In this document: positions 8,690-15,905 of the stretch, in pieces
Layout of the letters: each line of letters opens with the position of its first letter
How positions within the stretch are numbered: position 1 is the stretch's first letter
Assembly: GCA_902826615.1 (NCBI GenBank)
Contig: CADEFN010000003.1
Span: forward strand, 517,133 to 581,132
Length of the DNA: 64,000 nt
Reading direction: 5' to 3'
Source: an uncultured Gemmatimonadota bacterium
GTDB lineage: Bacteria; Gemmatimonadota; Gemmatimonadetes; Gemmatimonadales; Gemmatimonadaceae
Made by a program: the position numbers and the translations under genes
Notes under the pieces: generated by a model
Told to the model about the DNA's origin: nothing
Seen by the model: the letters and a program-made list of their open reading frames with translations, nothing else
Database searches by the model: none

Positions 8690-8710
8690 CCCAGTTCGGA
8701 GTTTATCGAA

Positions 8711-8923
8711 ATGCGCACGACGGGCACGGTCAAGTGGTTCAACGATGCGAAGGGGTTCGGCTTCATCACCCCCGAAGGCGGTCAGAAAGACTGCTTCGTG
8801 CATCACTCGGCGATTCAGGGTTCGGGGTTCAAGTCCCTCGCCGAAGGTGAGAAAGTCGAGTTCGACATCGTCCAGGGCCAGAAGGGCCCGGCCGCTGAAA
8901 ACGTCGTGAAGCTCGGCCGATAA
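8711..8923 (+). CDS. csp: Cold-shock protein (CspA family)
   Basis: The 70-residue protein is a single cold-shock domain with both nucleic-acid-binding motifs: [15 protein letters not shown] (RNP1) and DCFVHHSAI (RNP2). Such proteins melt RNA secondary structure and can act as antiterminators after cold shock. It is the first gene of a three-gene translation operon, with rpsU starting two bases after its stop. The long leader with a terminator-like hairpin suggests regulated expression. Family identity is certain; the symbol is generic because cspA/B/C paralogues cannot be told apart. Confidence 0.95.
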   Translation: MRTTGTVKWFNDAKGFGFITPEGGQKDCFVHHSAIQGSGFKSLAEGEKVEFDIVQGQKGPAAENVVKLGR

Positions 8924-8925
8924 GC

Positions 8926-9108
8926 ATGGCTGAGGTCACCCTGGCCGAAGGCGATAACGTCGAACGCGCCCTCCGTACTTTCAAAAAGCAGGTGCTGCGC
9001 GCCGGAATCCTCAAGGAACTCCGTCGTCGCCGTCACTATGTGAAGCCCTCTGAGGCTCGGCAGCTCAAGGCCGCAGCAGCCCGTCGCCGGGTACGCACCA
9101 AGAAGTAG
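8926..9108 (+). CDS. rpsU: 30S ribosomal protein bS21
   Basis: The 60-residue, highly basic product matches bS21 in length and pattern: an N-terminal strand region ([21 protein letters not shown]), then a helix rich in arginine ([19 protein letters not shown]) and a basic tail. bS21 sits on the small subunit platform near the anti-Shine-Dalgarno sequence and aids initiation. It follows csp by two bases and precedes infA by 16, so the three are expressed together. Confidence 0.95.
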   Translation: MAEVTLAEGDNVERALRTFKKQVLRAGILKELRRRRHYVKPSEARQLKAAAARRRVRTKK

Positions 9109-9124
9109 CGTACCCGTTCGGCTC

Positions 9125-9346
9125 ATGGCAAAGGAAGATATGGTTGAAATGGAGGGCGTCATCTCCGACGTCCTCCCGAGTGCCACGTTTCGAGTTCAGC
9201 TTGATAACGGGCACCAGATCATTGCCACCATTGGTGGCAAGATGCGTAGTCACCGGATTCGTGTTCTCTCTGGGGACCGGGTCCGGGTCGAGGTCTCTCC
9301 CTACGATCTCAGTCGTGGGCGAATAACCTTCCGGCACAAGGATTGA
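9125..9346 (+). CDS. infA: Translation initiation factor IF-1
   Basis: The 73-residue product is a single S1/OB-fold protein with the IF-1 signature ([18 protein letters not shown], then [20 protein letters not shown] and [18 protein letters not shown]). It binds the A site of the 30S subunit during initiation. Full length, last gene of the csp-rpsU-infA operon, closed by a strong terminator. Confidence 0.97.
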   Translation: MAKEDMVEMEGVISDVLPSATFRVQLDNGHQIIATIGGKMRSHRIRVLSGDRVRVEVSPYDLSRGRITFRHKD

Positions 9347-9364
9347 CCACACAGCGTTTCGGCA

Positions 9365-9391
9365 ACGGCCCCACTTCGGTGGGGCCGTTTG
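9365..9391 (+). terminator. Rho-independent terminator after infA
   Basis: A perfect ten-pair stem (9365-9374 with 9379-9388) closes a TTCG loop and is followed by TT then GTCGTT. It ends the csp-rpsU-infA transcript and lies just before the convergent selenoprotein gene. Confidence 0.8.
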
Positions 9392-9401
9392 TCGTTGCAG
9401 C

Positions 9402-9749
9402 CTAACGCAACTCCTCGCTGAACAACGCCTCGGAAAACCCGATGAAAAGCCTGCGCCCCTGCCGGACTGCGGGCGCGCGAAGGTTCCCCGACGGGCCCAG
9501 CAAAGCCCCCAGGAGTGTGGCCTTGTCTGGCTTGTCCTTCTTGAGGTTCAGATGCACGACCTTGGAACCGCGCATCGAGAAGATCTCGTCCACCTGGCCG
9601 GCAAGCGCCAGCGCATCCTTCTCGGCCAACTTCTGTTTCTTGGCGTCAACCGTGGTGCCTAACGCCACCTTGCGTCGTCCCAGGAACTCCTGGGTGCGGG
9701 CGCACGTCTTTCAACCAGGGCGGAGGTAACTCCAGTCTACAGCAGCCAT
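9402..9749 (-). CDS. ArsC-family selenoprotein, in-frame TGA read as selenocysteine (codon 13)
   Basis: A conventional caller sees only 88 residues from a GTG at 9668. Upstream, the same frame continues through a single TGA (9711-9713) to an ATG at 9747-9749. If TGA is read as selenocysteine (U), the N-terminus is MAAVDWSYLRPGUKTCARTQ, so U13 replaces the first cysteine of the redox motif CxxC of the thioredoxin-fold ArsC-like family. The rest (GTTVDAKKQKLAEKDALAL, GPSGNLRAPAVRQGRRLFIGF) fits that family to its C-terminus, total 115 residues. A hairpin follows the TGA at the spacing of a bacterial SECIS. The function is probably thiol/selenol redox chemistry rather than proven arsenate reduction. 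No selA, selB or selC is in this window, so decoding rests on genes elsewhere. Confidence 0.85.
9679..9713 (-). promoter_or_regulatory. Bacterial SECIS-like element with Sec codon
   Basis: Reading the minus strand, TGA (9713-9711) is followed by 16 bases and then a perfect six-pair stem, CCCAGG (9694-9689) with CCTGGG (9684-9679), closing the four-base loop AGTT. The loop starts 22 bases after TGA and has a G at its second position, as known for bacterial SECIS elements bound by SelB. The element lies inside the coding sequence, as expected in bacteria. Confidence 0.7.
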
Positions 9750-9817
9750 TGGTGGGCGACTCGATGCAGGGTGAGAATGTGCGGCAAACGCGACGCCCGT
9801 AACGCTGGTTCCAGCGC

Positions 9818-10246
9818 TCAGCTCGTTTTGCCCGGTGGGCCGTGCGGATTGAACGGAACCGCCGAGGGTGTATGCGTCGGGTCGCCAGGCTCAACGCCAC
9901 GCTGCTTCAGCATGCGCATCGCCGTGTCGGCCAGTGCACTATCACCCATCATGTTCGCAGCCATGGAAATGCCCCACCAGGGGGCCGGATGGCCAGGGAC
10001 AAGCTCCAGGGTGCGACGATAGGCCGCAAGCGCTTCCGGGTAGTCCTTGGCGGCGAAGGCCCGGTTGCCTTCGTCGATTGCCGCCTGCGCCTTTGCATCC
10101 AGTGGCACCGCGCGGGTCACCGGCACATGACCGTCGGGAAGCGCGGCGGTGGTATCGGCTGAGGGAGTTGCCTTGCCCTGACAGCCGCTGTTGAGCAGCA
10201 CGAGCGCAGCCAGACTGGCCGCCGCGAGTCGGTGTGAGAAGATCAT
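9818..10246 (-). CDS. TPR-containing lipoprotein
   Basis: This 142-residue product has a lipoprotein signal (hydrophobic LAAASLAALVLLNSGC, cysteine 22 as the lipid anchor), a linker, and one and a half tetratricopeptide units: IDEGNRAFAAKDYPEALAAYRRTLELVPGHPAPWWG and a following helix pair. It should be anchored to a membrane and bind a partner protein. The start was placed at the ATG at 10244-10246, not the TTG three codons upstream. It diverges from the NSS transporter gene. The partner is unknown. Confidence 0.75.
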   Translation of the reverse strand: MIFSHRLAAASLAALVLLNSGCQGKATPSADTTAALPDGHVPVTRAVPLDAKAQAAIDEGNRAFAAKDYPEALAAYRRTLELVPGHPAPWWGISMAANMMGDSALADTAMRMLKQRGVEPGDPTHTPSAVPFNPHGPPGKTS

Positions 10247-10349
10247 GACGCACAATGTGGCGTCAGGTTGGGTTTGCGCTGTGGGGGATTCCCGCGCGGT
10301 CGTGTCGTGCTACTCCCGGGTTGGCGGGAGAACCGTACTATCCCCACCC

Positions 10350-11699
10350 ATGCCACCTCCAGAAAACACGAGCCCGTCTCGCCCCACCTTCGGCTCGCGG
10401 TTTGGGGCGGCCATGGCCCTCATCGGGGTGGCGGTGGGCCTCGGCAATGTCTGGCGGTTCCCGTACATGGTCGGAAAGTTCGGCGGGGCCGCCTTTGTGC
10501 TCTTCTACGTTCTCGTGGTCATCGTGATCGGTATTCCCGGTCTGATGGCCGAGCTGGCGCTCGGACGCGAAACACGACGTGGTCCCGTGGGTGCCTTTGC
10601 CGCCGGCGGGCTGCCTCTTGGACGATATGTAGGATGGGGATTCTTTGGTGTCGTTACCGCCGCCACCTCGTACTACTGCGCGGTGATCGGGTGGGTGCTC
10701 TACTTCGCGCTCGCTGAATTGCTTCGGCCTGTTGGAGTGGTCCTCGACGCCTCAGCCATCCTCCCTCCCGACAGTGGGATCGACATGGGATCGCTGGTGC
10801 GGCAGCTCCTCTGCACCGGAATTGTCATCGCCACCTGTGGTGCAGTGCAATGGCGTGGGCTTCGCGCTGGCATCGAGCGGGCGAGTGTATGGATCATGCC
10901 TACGCTTTATGTGATCCTTCTGATCCTGGTGGGGCGCTCACTTACCCTCCCCGGTGCATGGGCCGGTGTGCAGTGGTACCTCCTCAAATTCTCGGTCGCC
11001 GACATCACCCCCGCGGTAGTGGTGGCGGCCATGGGTCAGGCCATTTTCTCCATGTCGTTAGGCGGCACCTTCATGGTGCTGTACGGGTCGTACCTGGCCG
11101 ATCACGTGCCGCTCGGCCGGCAAGCCGTCACCACCGCGATCGGTGACACGATGGCGGGGCTGCTCGCAGGACTCGCCATCATCCCCGCCGTGTTTGCCCT
11201 GGGACTACCGCCAGCGTCGGGACCGGGATTGCTCTTCACCACCCTGCCCCGCGTCTTCGCCACCATTCCACTTGGCTGGCTCTTTGGCCTCCTGTTTTTC
11301 GTCGGCCTCTTTGGTGCCGCCTGGCTCTCGGCCGTCGCCGCGCTCGAAGCGCTGGTGGCCGGGCTCACCGACAACACCCGCATCACCCGGTCTCGTGCCA
11401 TTGTGCTGATGGCGACGGTGACGTGGGCCCTGTCCATCCCCCCATCGCTCAACAACACGATCTTCGTCCCGTGGGATCTCACCTTCGGTTCAGGGATGCA
11501 GACACTCGGTGCCCTGCTCGCAGTGCTCACGTTAGGCTGGTGTGTCAGTCGCGGCCGAGCCTTGCAGCAACTGTCGGGGGCGCACCCCGTGCCAGGCTGG
11601 CTCATTCACTGGCTCCGCTTCGGGGTTCCGGCTGCCATTCTCACCGTGGGCCTCTGGTGGTTGGCGTCGAGCGTGCTGCAGCTCGTGACCGCCGTCTGA
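10350..11699 (+). CDS. Neurotransmitter:sodium symporter family transporter
   Basis: The 449-residue protein has the LeuT-fold NSS signature in its first helix, FGAAMALIGVAVGLGNVWRFPYMVGKFGGAAF, where the unwound region binds sodium and substrate. About eleven further hydrophobic segments follow. Bacterial members import amino acids or amines with sodium. The start at 10350 places the family pattern at the usual distance from the N-terminus; the longer frame upstream has no family similarity. The downstream decarboxylase pair and cyclase suggest the transporter may supply their substrate, which is inference from position only. Confidence 0.88.
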   Translation: MPPPENTSPSRPTFGSRFGAAMALIGVAVGLGNVWRFPYMVGKFGGAAFVLFYVLVVIVIGIPGLMAELALGRETRRGPVGAFAAGGLPLGRYVGWGFFGVVTAATSYYCAVIGWVLYFALAELLRPVGVVLDASAILPPDSGIDMGSLVRQLLCTGIVIATCGAVQWRGLRAGIERASVWIMPTLYVILLILVGRSLTLPGAWAGVQWYLLKFSVADITPAVVVAAMGQAIFSMSLGGTFMVLYGSYLADHVPLGRQAVTTAIGDTMAGLLAGLAIIPAVFALGLPPASGPGLLFTTLPRVFATIPLGWLFGLLFFVGLFGAAWLSAVAALEALVAGLTDNTRITRSRAIVLMATVTWALSIPPSLNNTIFVPWDLTFGSGMQTLGALLAVLTLGWCVSRGRALQQLSGAHPVPGWLIHWLRFGVPAAILTVGLWWLASSVLQLVTAV

Positions 11700-11763
11700 G
11701 GGACGCTTGTGGAGCAGGTGGCCGACGTGCCAGCTTCTCCGTTCACACACCACCGTTTGCGAC

Positions 11764-12279
11764 GTGCCCGTCTCCCTCACCGCTTCCAGTACGATCTACG
11801 CCGCGCTCAAAGCCAGCGGTGTACGCGTCGTCTCGGCCCTGCCGGAAACGTGGCTGGTGCATCTCATCCGGATGGCCGAAGACGATCCCGAGATGACCCT
11901 GGTTCGGCTGGCCAAGGAAGAAGAAGGGGTCGGCATTTCAGCTGGAGCACACCTGGCCGGCGTCCGGTCGGCGATGCTGATGCAGAACCACGGCTTCCTC
12001 GCCTCGGTCAACGGGATCGTCTCGTGCGCCCAGCTCTATCGCATCCCACTACTCATGCTGATCAGCGCACGCGGTGAGTTTGGCGAGCGCGATCCCTGGC
12101 AAACCGAAGGCGGGCTGGTCACCCGGCATGTGCTCGACGCCCTGCGCATTCCGGTCGATGAGCTTGGGCACGCCTCCGAGGTCGCGCACAAGGTGGCACA
12201 GGCACAGACCCTGGCGTACTCGGCAAGCCGACCCGTCGCGCTCTTGCTGACGCGCGATCTGATGTGGGAGGAGGCATGA
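11764..12279 (+). CDS. ThDP-dependent 2-oxoacid decarboxylase, alpha (Pyr) subunit, ComD-like
   Basis: The 171-residue protein resembles the alpha subunit of sulfopyruvate decarboxylase and the N-terminal half of phosphonopyruvate decarboxylase: a Pyr-type ThDP domain with the helper glutamate in RLAKEEEGVGISAGAHLAG and the segment LMQNHGFLASVNGIVS. It forms the active enzyme with the PP subunit encoded next, whose ATG overlaps this stop. Substrates in the family are sulfopyruvate or phosphonopyruvate; which applies here cannot be decided. The GTG at 11764 was chosen by family length; it lacks a clear ribosome site. Confidence 0.78.
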   Translation: MPVSLTASSTIYAALKASGVRVVSALPETWLVHLIRMAEDDPEMTLVRLAKEEEGVGISAGAHLAGVRSAMLMQNHGFLASVNGIVSCAQLYRIPLLMLISARGEFGERDPWQTEGGLVTRHVLDALRIPVDELGHASEVAHKVAQAQTLAYSASRPVALLLTRDLMWEEA

Positions 12280-12845
12280 AACGCATCGACGCACTTCGTG
12301 CCATCCACGACGATCTCGCCGACTGCGCCGTGGTGACGATCATGGGGGCGGTTGCGGCGGAGCTGCAATCGTTAGGTCATCGGCCCAACCACTTCTATCT
12401 GCAGCATGCCATGGGCCTTGCAAGCTCCCTCGGACTCGGGATTGCGCTGAGCCGCCCCGATCTCGACGTGGTTGTCATTGACGGCGATGGGTCGTTGCTG
12501 ATGAACCTTGGCGGCCTCACGACGCTTGCCCGGTACCAGCCCTCCAACCTGGTCCACATCGTTTTCGATAACGAGAGCCTCCTGTCCGTCGGGGGCTTTC
12601 CGACCGCCACCTCGACAGGGTCCGATCTCGCCGGTATTGCCGCCGCTGCCGGCGTTCCTCGCACGGGCACGGTGCGCTCGGTGGAAGACTTCGCCGGCGC
12701 GTTCCGGGCGGCACGCGCAGCGCGCATGTTGTCCACGATCGTGGCCAAGGTGGATGCCGTCGGACCAAGTGCCTTTGTGACCGATCTCGGGCTCCTTGAA
12801 AATCGCTACCAATTCGCACGGCATCTGCGACGCCCATCCGCCTGA
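12276..12845 (+). CDS. ThDP-dependent 2-oxoacid decarboxylase, beta (PP) subunit, ComE-like
   Basis: The 189-residue protein is the ThDP diphosphate-binding subunit: the magnesium/ThDP motif runs from IDGDGSLLMNLGGLTTL, followed by QPSNLVHIVFDNESLLSVGG. It decarboxylates a 2-oxoacid to an aldehyde together with the alpha subunit. GGGAGGAGG precedes the ATG at 12276, and the ATGA overlap with the alpha gene indicates translational coupling for equal amounts. Phosphonopyruvate and sulfopyruvate decarboxylases share this split architecture. Confidence 0.82.
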   Translation: MKRIDALRAIHDDLADCAVVTIMGAVAAELQSLGHRPNHFYLQHAMGLASSLGLGIALSRPDLDVVVIDGDGSLLMNLGGLTTLARYQPSNLVHIVFDNESLLSVGGFPTATSTGSDLAGIAAAAGVPRTGTVRSVEDFAGAFRAARAARMLSTIVAKVDAVGPSAFVTDLGLLENRYQFARHLRRPSA

Positions 12846-12877
12846 CGCCGCGCCCTCCTCTCACTCGGTCTCCCACG

Positions 12878-13654
12878 ATGCAGATTCTGGCCCAGCTCGT
12901 CGATGCCCTCAATACGGGCAAACTCCAGATCATCGACCTCACACAACCGTTAGGTCCGGACACCCCGGTCATCGGGCTCCCGCCGATCTTCGGCGCGTCA
13001 CCGGGGGTGACCATCGACGTCATTTCCCACTTTGACGACAAGGGCCCCGCCTGGTACTGGAACACCATCCGGATGGGCGAACACACCGGTACGCACTTCG
13101 ACGCCCCGGTACACTGGATCACCGGCAAGGACCTGCCGGACAACGCCACCGACACCATTCCCGCGCGGCAATTTGTCGGCCCGGCCTGTGTCATCGACGT
13201 GACGATGGGTGTCGAGCATAACGAGGACTTCCTTCTCATGCCCGAACATGTCGAGGCCTGGGAACGCTCGCATGGACGGATCCCCGCCGGCGCCTGGGTG
13301 CTGCTGCGAACAGGTTGGAGCAACCGGACGGGCGCCGCCGCCTTCCTCAATGTGCAAGACGACGGGCCACACAGCCCGGGCTTCCACGCCGACACCTCGA
13401 GGCTCCTCGCACACGATCGCAACGTGCTCGGCGTCGGTGTGGAAACCGTGGGCACCGATGCGGGCCAGGCGGGCGGATTCGATCCCCCGTTCCCGAACCA
13501 CACCATCATGCACGGCGCCGGCAAGTTCGGCCTGGCGAGTCTCTGCAATCTGGACAAACTCCCTGCAACTGGCGCCATTGTCATCGCAGCACCACTCAAG
13601 CTGGTGCATGGCAGTGGGAGCCCCTTGCGGGTGCTCGCCATCGCTCCGGCCTGA
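12878..13654 (+). CDS. Cyclase-family metal-dependent hydrolase (KynB-like)
   Basis: The 258-residue protein belongs to the cyclase family (Pfam PF04199), which includes bacterial kynurenine formamidase. The metal-binding motif HTGTHFDAPVHW is at about residues 69-80, and the family pattern IIDLTQPLGPDTPVI is near the N-terminus. A second conserved stretch is GVGVETVGTDAG. It lacks a signal peptide. Following the decarboxylase pair by 32 bases, it probably acts in the same pathway on an amide, ester or lactone. Kynurenine formamidase is not supported by any tryptophan genes nearby. Confidence 0.82.
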   Translation: MQILAQLVDALNTGKLQIIDLTQPLGPDTPVIGLPPIFGASPGVTIDVISHFDDKGPAWYWNTIRMGEHTGTHFDAPVHWITGKDLPDNATDTIPARQFVGPACVIDVTMGVEHNEDFLLMPEHVEAWERSHGRIPAGAWVLLRTGWSNRTGAAAFLNVQDDGPHSPGFHADTSRLLAHDRNVLGVGVETVGTDAGQAGGFDPPFPNHTIMHGAGKFGLASLCNLDKLPATGAIVIAAPLKLVHGSGSPLRVLAIAPA

Positions 13655-13689
13655 GTCGCCCACCAGCCAAAGTGCAGCAGGCAGGCCCA

Positions 13690-13740
13690 ACCAATTGGTC
13701 CTGCCTGATCCGTCGAATTGGTACTGGAGCTGGGACCAAT
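13690..13740 (+). promoter_or_regulatory. Probable MocR operator: repeated ATTGGT boxes
   Basis: A perfect palindrome ACCAATTGGT is at 13690-13699. ATTGGT recurs at 13717-13722, 23 bases after the first copy, and its complement ACCAAT is at 13735-13740. The boxes lie just upstream of the MocR-type regulator gene, where regulators of this family often bind repeated sites spaced by about two helix turns. Confidence 0.5.
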
Positions 13741-13758
13741 CCGAGGTAGCTTGCCCGC

Positions 13759-15312
13759 ATGTCCACCACAACCGCCGGTCTCGGCAAACGCACTCGCCCC
13801 AAGGGGAGACCCAGCGTGGTGGAGCTCCTCGACATGGAGCCGGGCGATGGCACCTTGCATGCCCGACTGTACCGCCAGCTCAGGGAGCGGGTGCTGGCTG
13901 GCGTCCTGCGCGCCGGGGCGCGACTCCCCTCGGCCCGCACACTCGCCGCTGATCTCGGCGTCTCACGCAACACGGTCGAGGCCGCGTACGGGCAGCTGCA
14001 GGCCGAAGGATTCGTGGAGCGCCGCGTAGGAGCCGGCACCGTGGTGGCCGAGTCGATCGGGAATACGCTGGCCCTTCGGTCGAAGGGCCCCACATCAGCA
14101 CCCGTGGCGCGGCGGGCATCCACACTCGCCCGCCCGGCGTTCGCGTCGCTGGGCGAACTCGAACTCGAGGGAGACCAGCTCGGCGGACCCTGTGTGGTGG
14201 ATGTCCGGCACTTCCCGTTAGGCGTCTGGACACGGCTCATGGGTCGCGCCATGCGCCGCGACAGCACCGCCTGGCTGTATGCCGGCGACTCGCAGGGCCA
14301 CCCGGCGTTGCGCCGTTCGATTGCCGACCACGTCGCCCTTACCCGCGGTGTGCGATGTGATCCGTCGCAGATTGTTGTGGTGCACAGCACGCAGCAGGCC
14401 CTCGACCTGATCACGCGCCTGCTTCTGCCCCCAGGCGGGACCGCCATCGTGGAAGACCCGGGGTACCTCGGCGCCAAACGGCTCTTTGCAGCTGCCGGGG
14501 CACGCGTGGTGCCGCTCCCCGTGGACGAACAGGGTCTGCGGGTCCAGTCGCTTCCGCCTGACGGTGACCGCTCCCTGGTGTACGTCACGCCGTCGCACCA
14601 GTACCCGTTAGGCGTGACCCTCTCCCTCAGTCGCCGTCTTGAGCTGCTGCGATGGGCCGCGACCACGGGTGCCTGGATTCTGGAAGACGACTACGACAGT
14701 GAGTTCCGCCACGATGGCCGCCCGATTGCCGCGCTCCAGGGGCTCGACCGAGCGGGACGCGTGATCTACCTGGGCACGTGGAACAAGATTCTCTTCCCCG
14801 GCTTGCGGCTCGCGTACCTCGTGCTCCCCACCCCCGAGGTGGGGGCCTTTGTGGCAGCGCGACGGCTGATGGACGGCCCGCCACCGCAACTGCAGCAGTC
14901 GGTGCTGGCGCAGTTCATCGCCGACGGACACCTCGCGGCCTACCTGCGAAGTGCACGTCAGCACTACACCCGGCGCCGAGATGTACTCATCGAAGCGGCA
15001 CAGGGCGCGTGGGGGCCGGCGGTACGCTTCGGGCCCGCAAGCACCGGCCTGCATCTGGTGGCACATCTCCCGCCGAGCACGGACGACCTCGCGCTCGTCA
15101 CCCACCTGCCGTCCACGCTGCGCGTGGGTCTCGGTGCCCTGTCTGCCTACTACGACATGGCCCCCGCCGCCAAAGGCTTGCTGCTGAGTTACGGGACGGC
15201 CTCACCCCTCCTGCTGCGCCGTGCCGTGGACACCTTTGCCGCACCGCTGCGTGAGGCGCTGTCCGCAGGCACGGTCTCCCCTGGCCGGCGTGTGCGGCAC
15301 ATACGCACCTAA
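13759..15312 (+). CDS. MocR/PdxR-type transcriptional regulator (GntR wHTH fused to aminotransferase fold)
   Basis: The 517-residue protein has an N-terminal GntR winged helix-turn-helix (LYRQLRERVLAGVLRAGARLPSARTLAADLGVSRNTVEAAY, about residues 36-78) and a C-terminal class I aminotransferase fold that binds PLP. The motif DDYDSEFR and the lysine in YLGTWNKILFPGLRLAYLV mark the PLP site. Such regulators sense PLP or an amino compound rather than catalyse transamination. ATTGGT repeats lie upstream, consistent with autoregulation and control of the preceding transporter/decarboxylase/cyclase genes. Most PdxR members control pdxST, which is absent here. Confidence 0.88.
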   Translation: MSTTTAGLGKRTRPKGRPSVVELLDMEPGDGTLHARLYRQLRERVLAGVLRAGARLPSARTLAADLGVSRNTVEAAYGQLQAEGFVERRVGAGTVVAESIGNTLALRSKGPTSAPVARRASTLARPAFASLGELELEGDQLGGPCVVDVRHFPLGVWTRLMGRAMRRDSTAWLYAGDSQGHPALRRSIADHVALTRGVRCDPSQIVVVHSTQQALDLITRLLLPPGGTAIVEDPGYLGAKRLFAAAGARVVPLPVDEQGLRVQSLPPDGDRSLVYVTPSHQYPLGVTLSLSRRLELLRWAATTGAWILEDDYDSEFRHDGRPIAALQGLDRAGRVIYLGTWNKILFPGLRLAYLVLPTPEVGAFVAARRLMDGPPPQLQQSVLAQFIADGHLAAYLRSARQHYTRRRDVLIEAAQGAWGPAVRFGPASTGLHLVAHLPPSTDDLALVTHLPSTLRVGLGALSAYYDMAPAAKGLLLSYGTASPLLLRRAVDTFAAPLREALSAGTVSPGRRVRHIRT

Positions 15313-15830
15313 CGATAGACGCGTTCGATGTGCTCGAGGTGGTACGCGACGTGCCCGGGGATGATCCAGAGCGCACTGCGCACGCTGAAGGGCCGCTCGC
15401 TTGCCACGCCACGCCGCGTCCAGCCCGCCTCGGGCAGGGCCTCCGCGAACGCCACCGTCGCGTGTCGCACCGCAACCCATTCGTCGAGTACATCCGTCAT
15501 GGGTCGCCGTTCGTAGTCTCCCGCCGGGAGCCATGCGTCCTGATCAAACGAGGGCAGCGGTGCGGTATCGCCGCGGGAAAAATGCGCCGCGCGATAGGAA
15601 AACACCCGCTCGGCATCAATAAGATGGCCGAGCACTTCCCGAAGAGTCCATTTCCCGGCTGCGTAGGTATAGGCTGCCCGCTCCTCCGGCAGATGCCTGA
15701 ACACCCGCTCGACATCGGCGATCTGCGTCCGCAGCGTCTGTACCAGGTCGCCATCCGGCGTGCGGCTGATGTACCCCAGATAGTAGGGATCATGTTCGGT
15801 GGCGTCGGGTCGCTGAGCGCGCGCGGGCAT
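15309..15830 (-). CDS. DinB-family protein
   Basis: The protein (173 residues from the chosen ATG at 15828-15830) is a four-helix DinB-like domain with the metal-ligand histidine pattern: KWTLREVLGHLIDAERVFSYRA in the first half and PGHVAYHLEHIERVY at the end. Members include thiol-dependent S-transferases and damage-inducible proteins of unknown activity. No ribosome-binding site decides the start; an ATG at 15875 is a possible alternative. The stop overlaps that of the convergent MocR gene by four bases. Confidence 0.75.
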   Translation of the reverse strand: MPARAQRPDATEHDPYYLGYISRTPDGDLVQTLRTQIADVERVFRHLPEERAAYTYAAGKWTLREVLGHLIDAERVFSYRAAHFSRGDTAPLPSFDQDAWLPAGDYERRPMTDVLDEWVAVRHATVAFAEALPEAGWTRRGVASERPFSVRSALWIIPGHVAYHLEHIERVYR

Positions 15831-15905
15831 CGAGGTCTGGGCAAGGGGGCGGATTGGGTCAAGCGGTGGCAACATCCACAGCCATGACGCGAAGTGACAG
15901 TGCCA

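Noticed and set aside
8625-8710. Leader peptide in the csp 5' region
   Set aside because: The frame from ATG 8625 runs through the terminator hairpin into csp without a stop near the hairpin, so it does not look like an attenuating leader peptide.
9668-9749. ArsC-like gene as a pseudogene or frameshift with a true start at GTG 9668
   Set aside because: The frame before the TGA keeps family sequence (VDWSY) with no second stop, the TGA replaces exactly the redox cysteine, and a SECIS-like hairpin follows.
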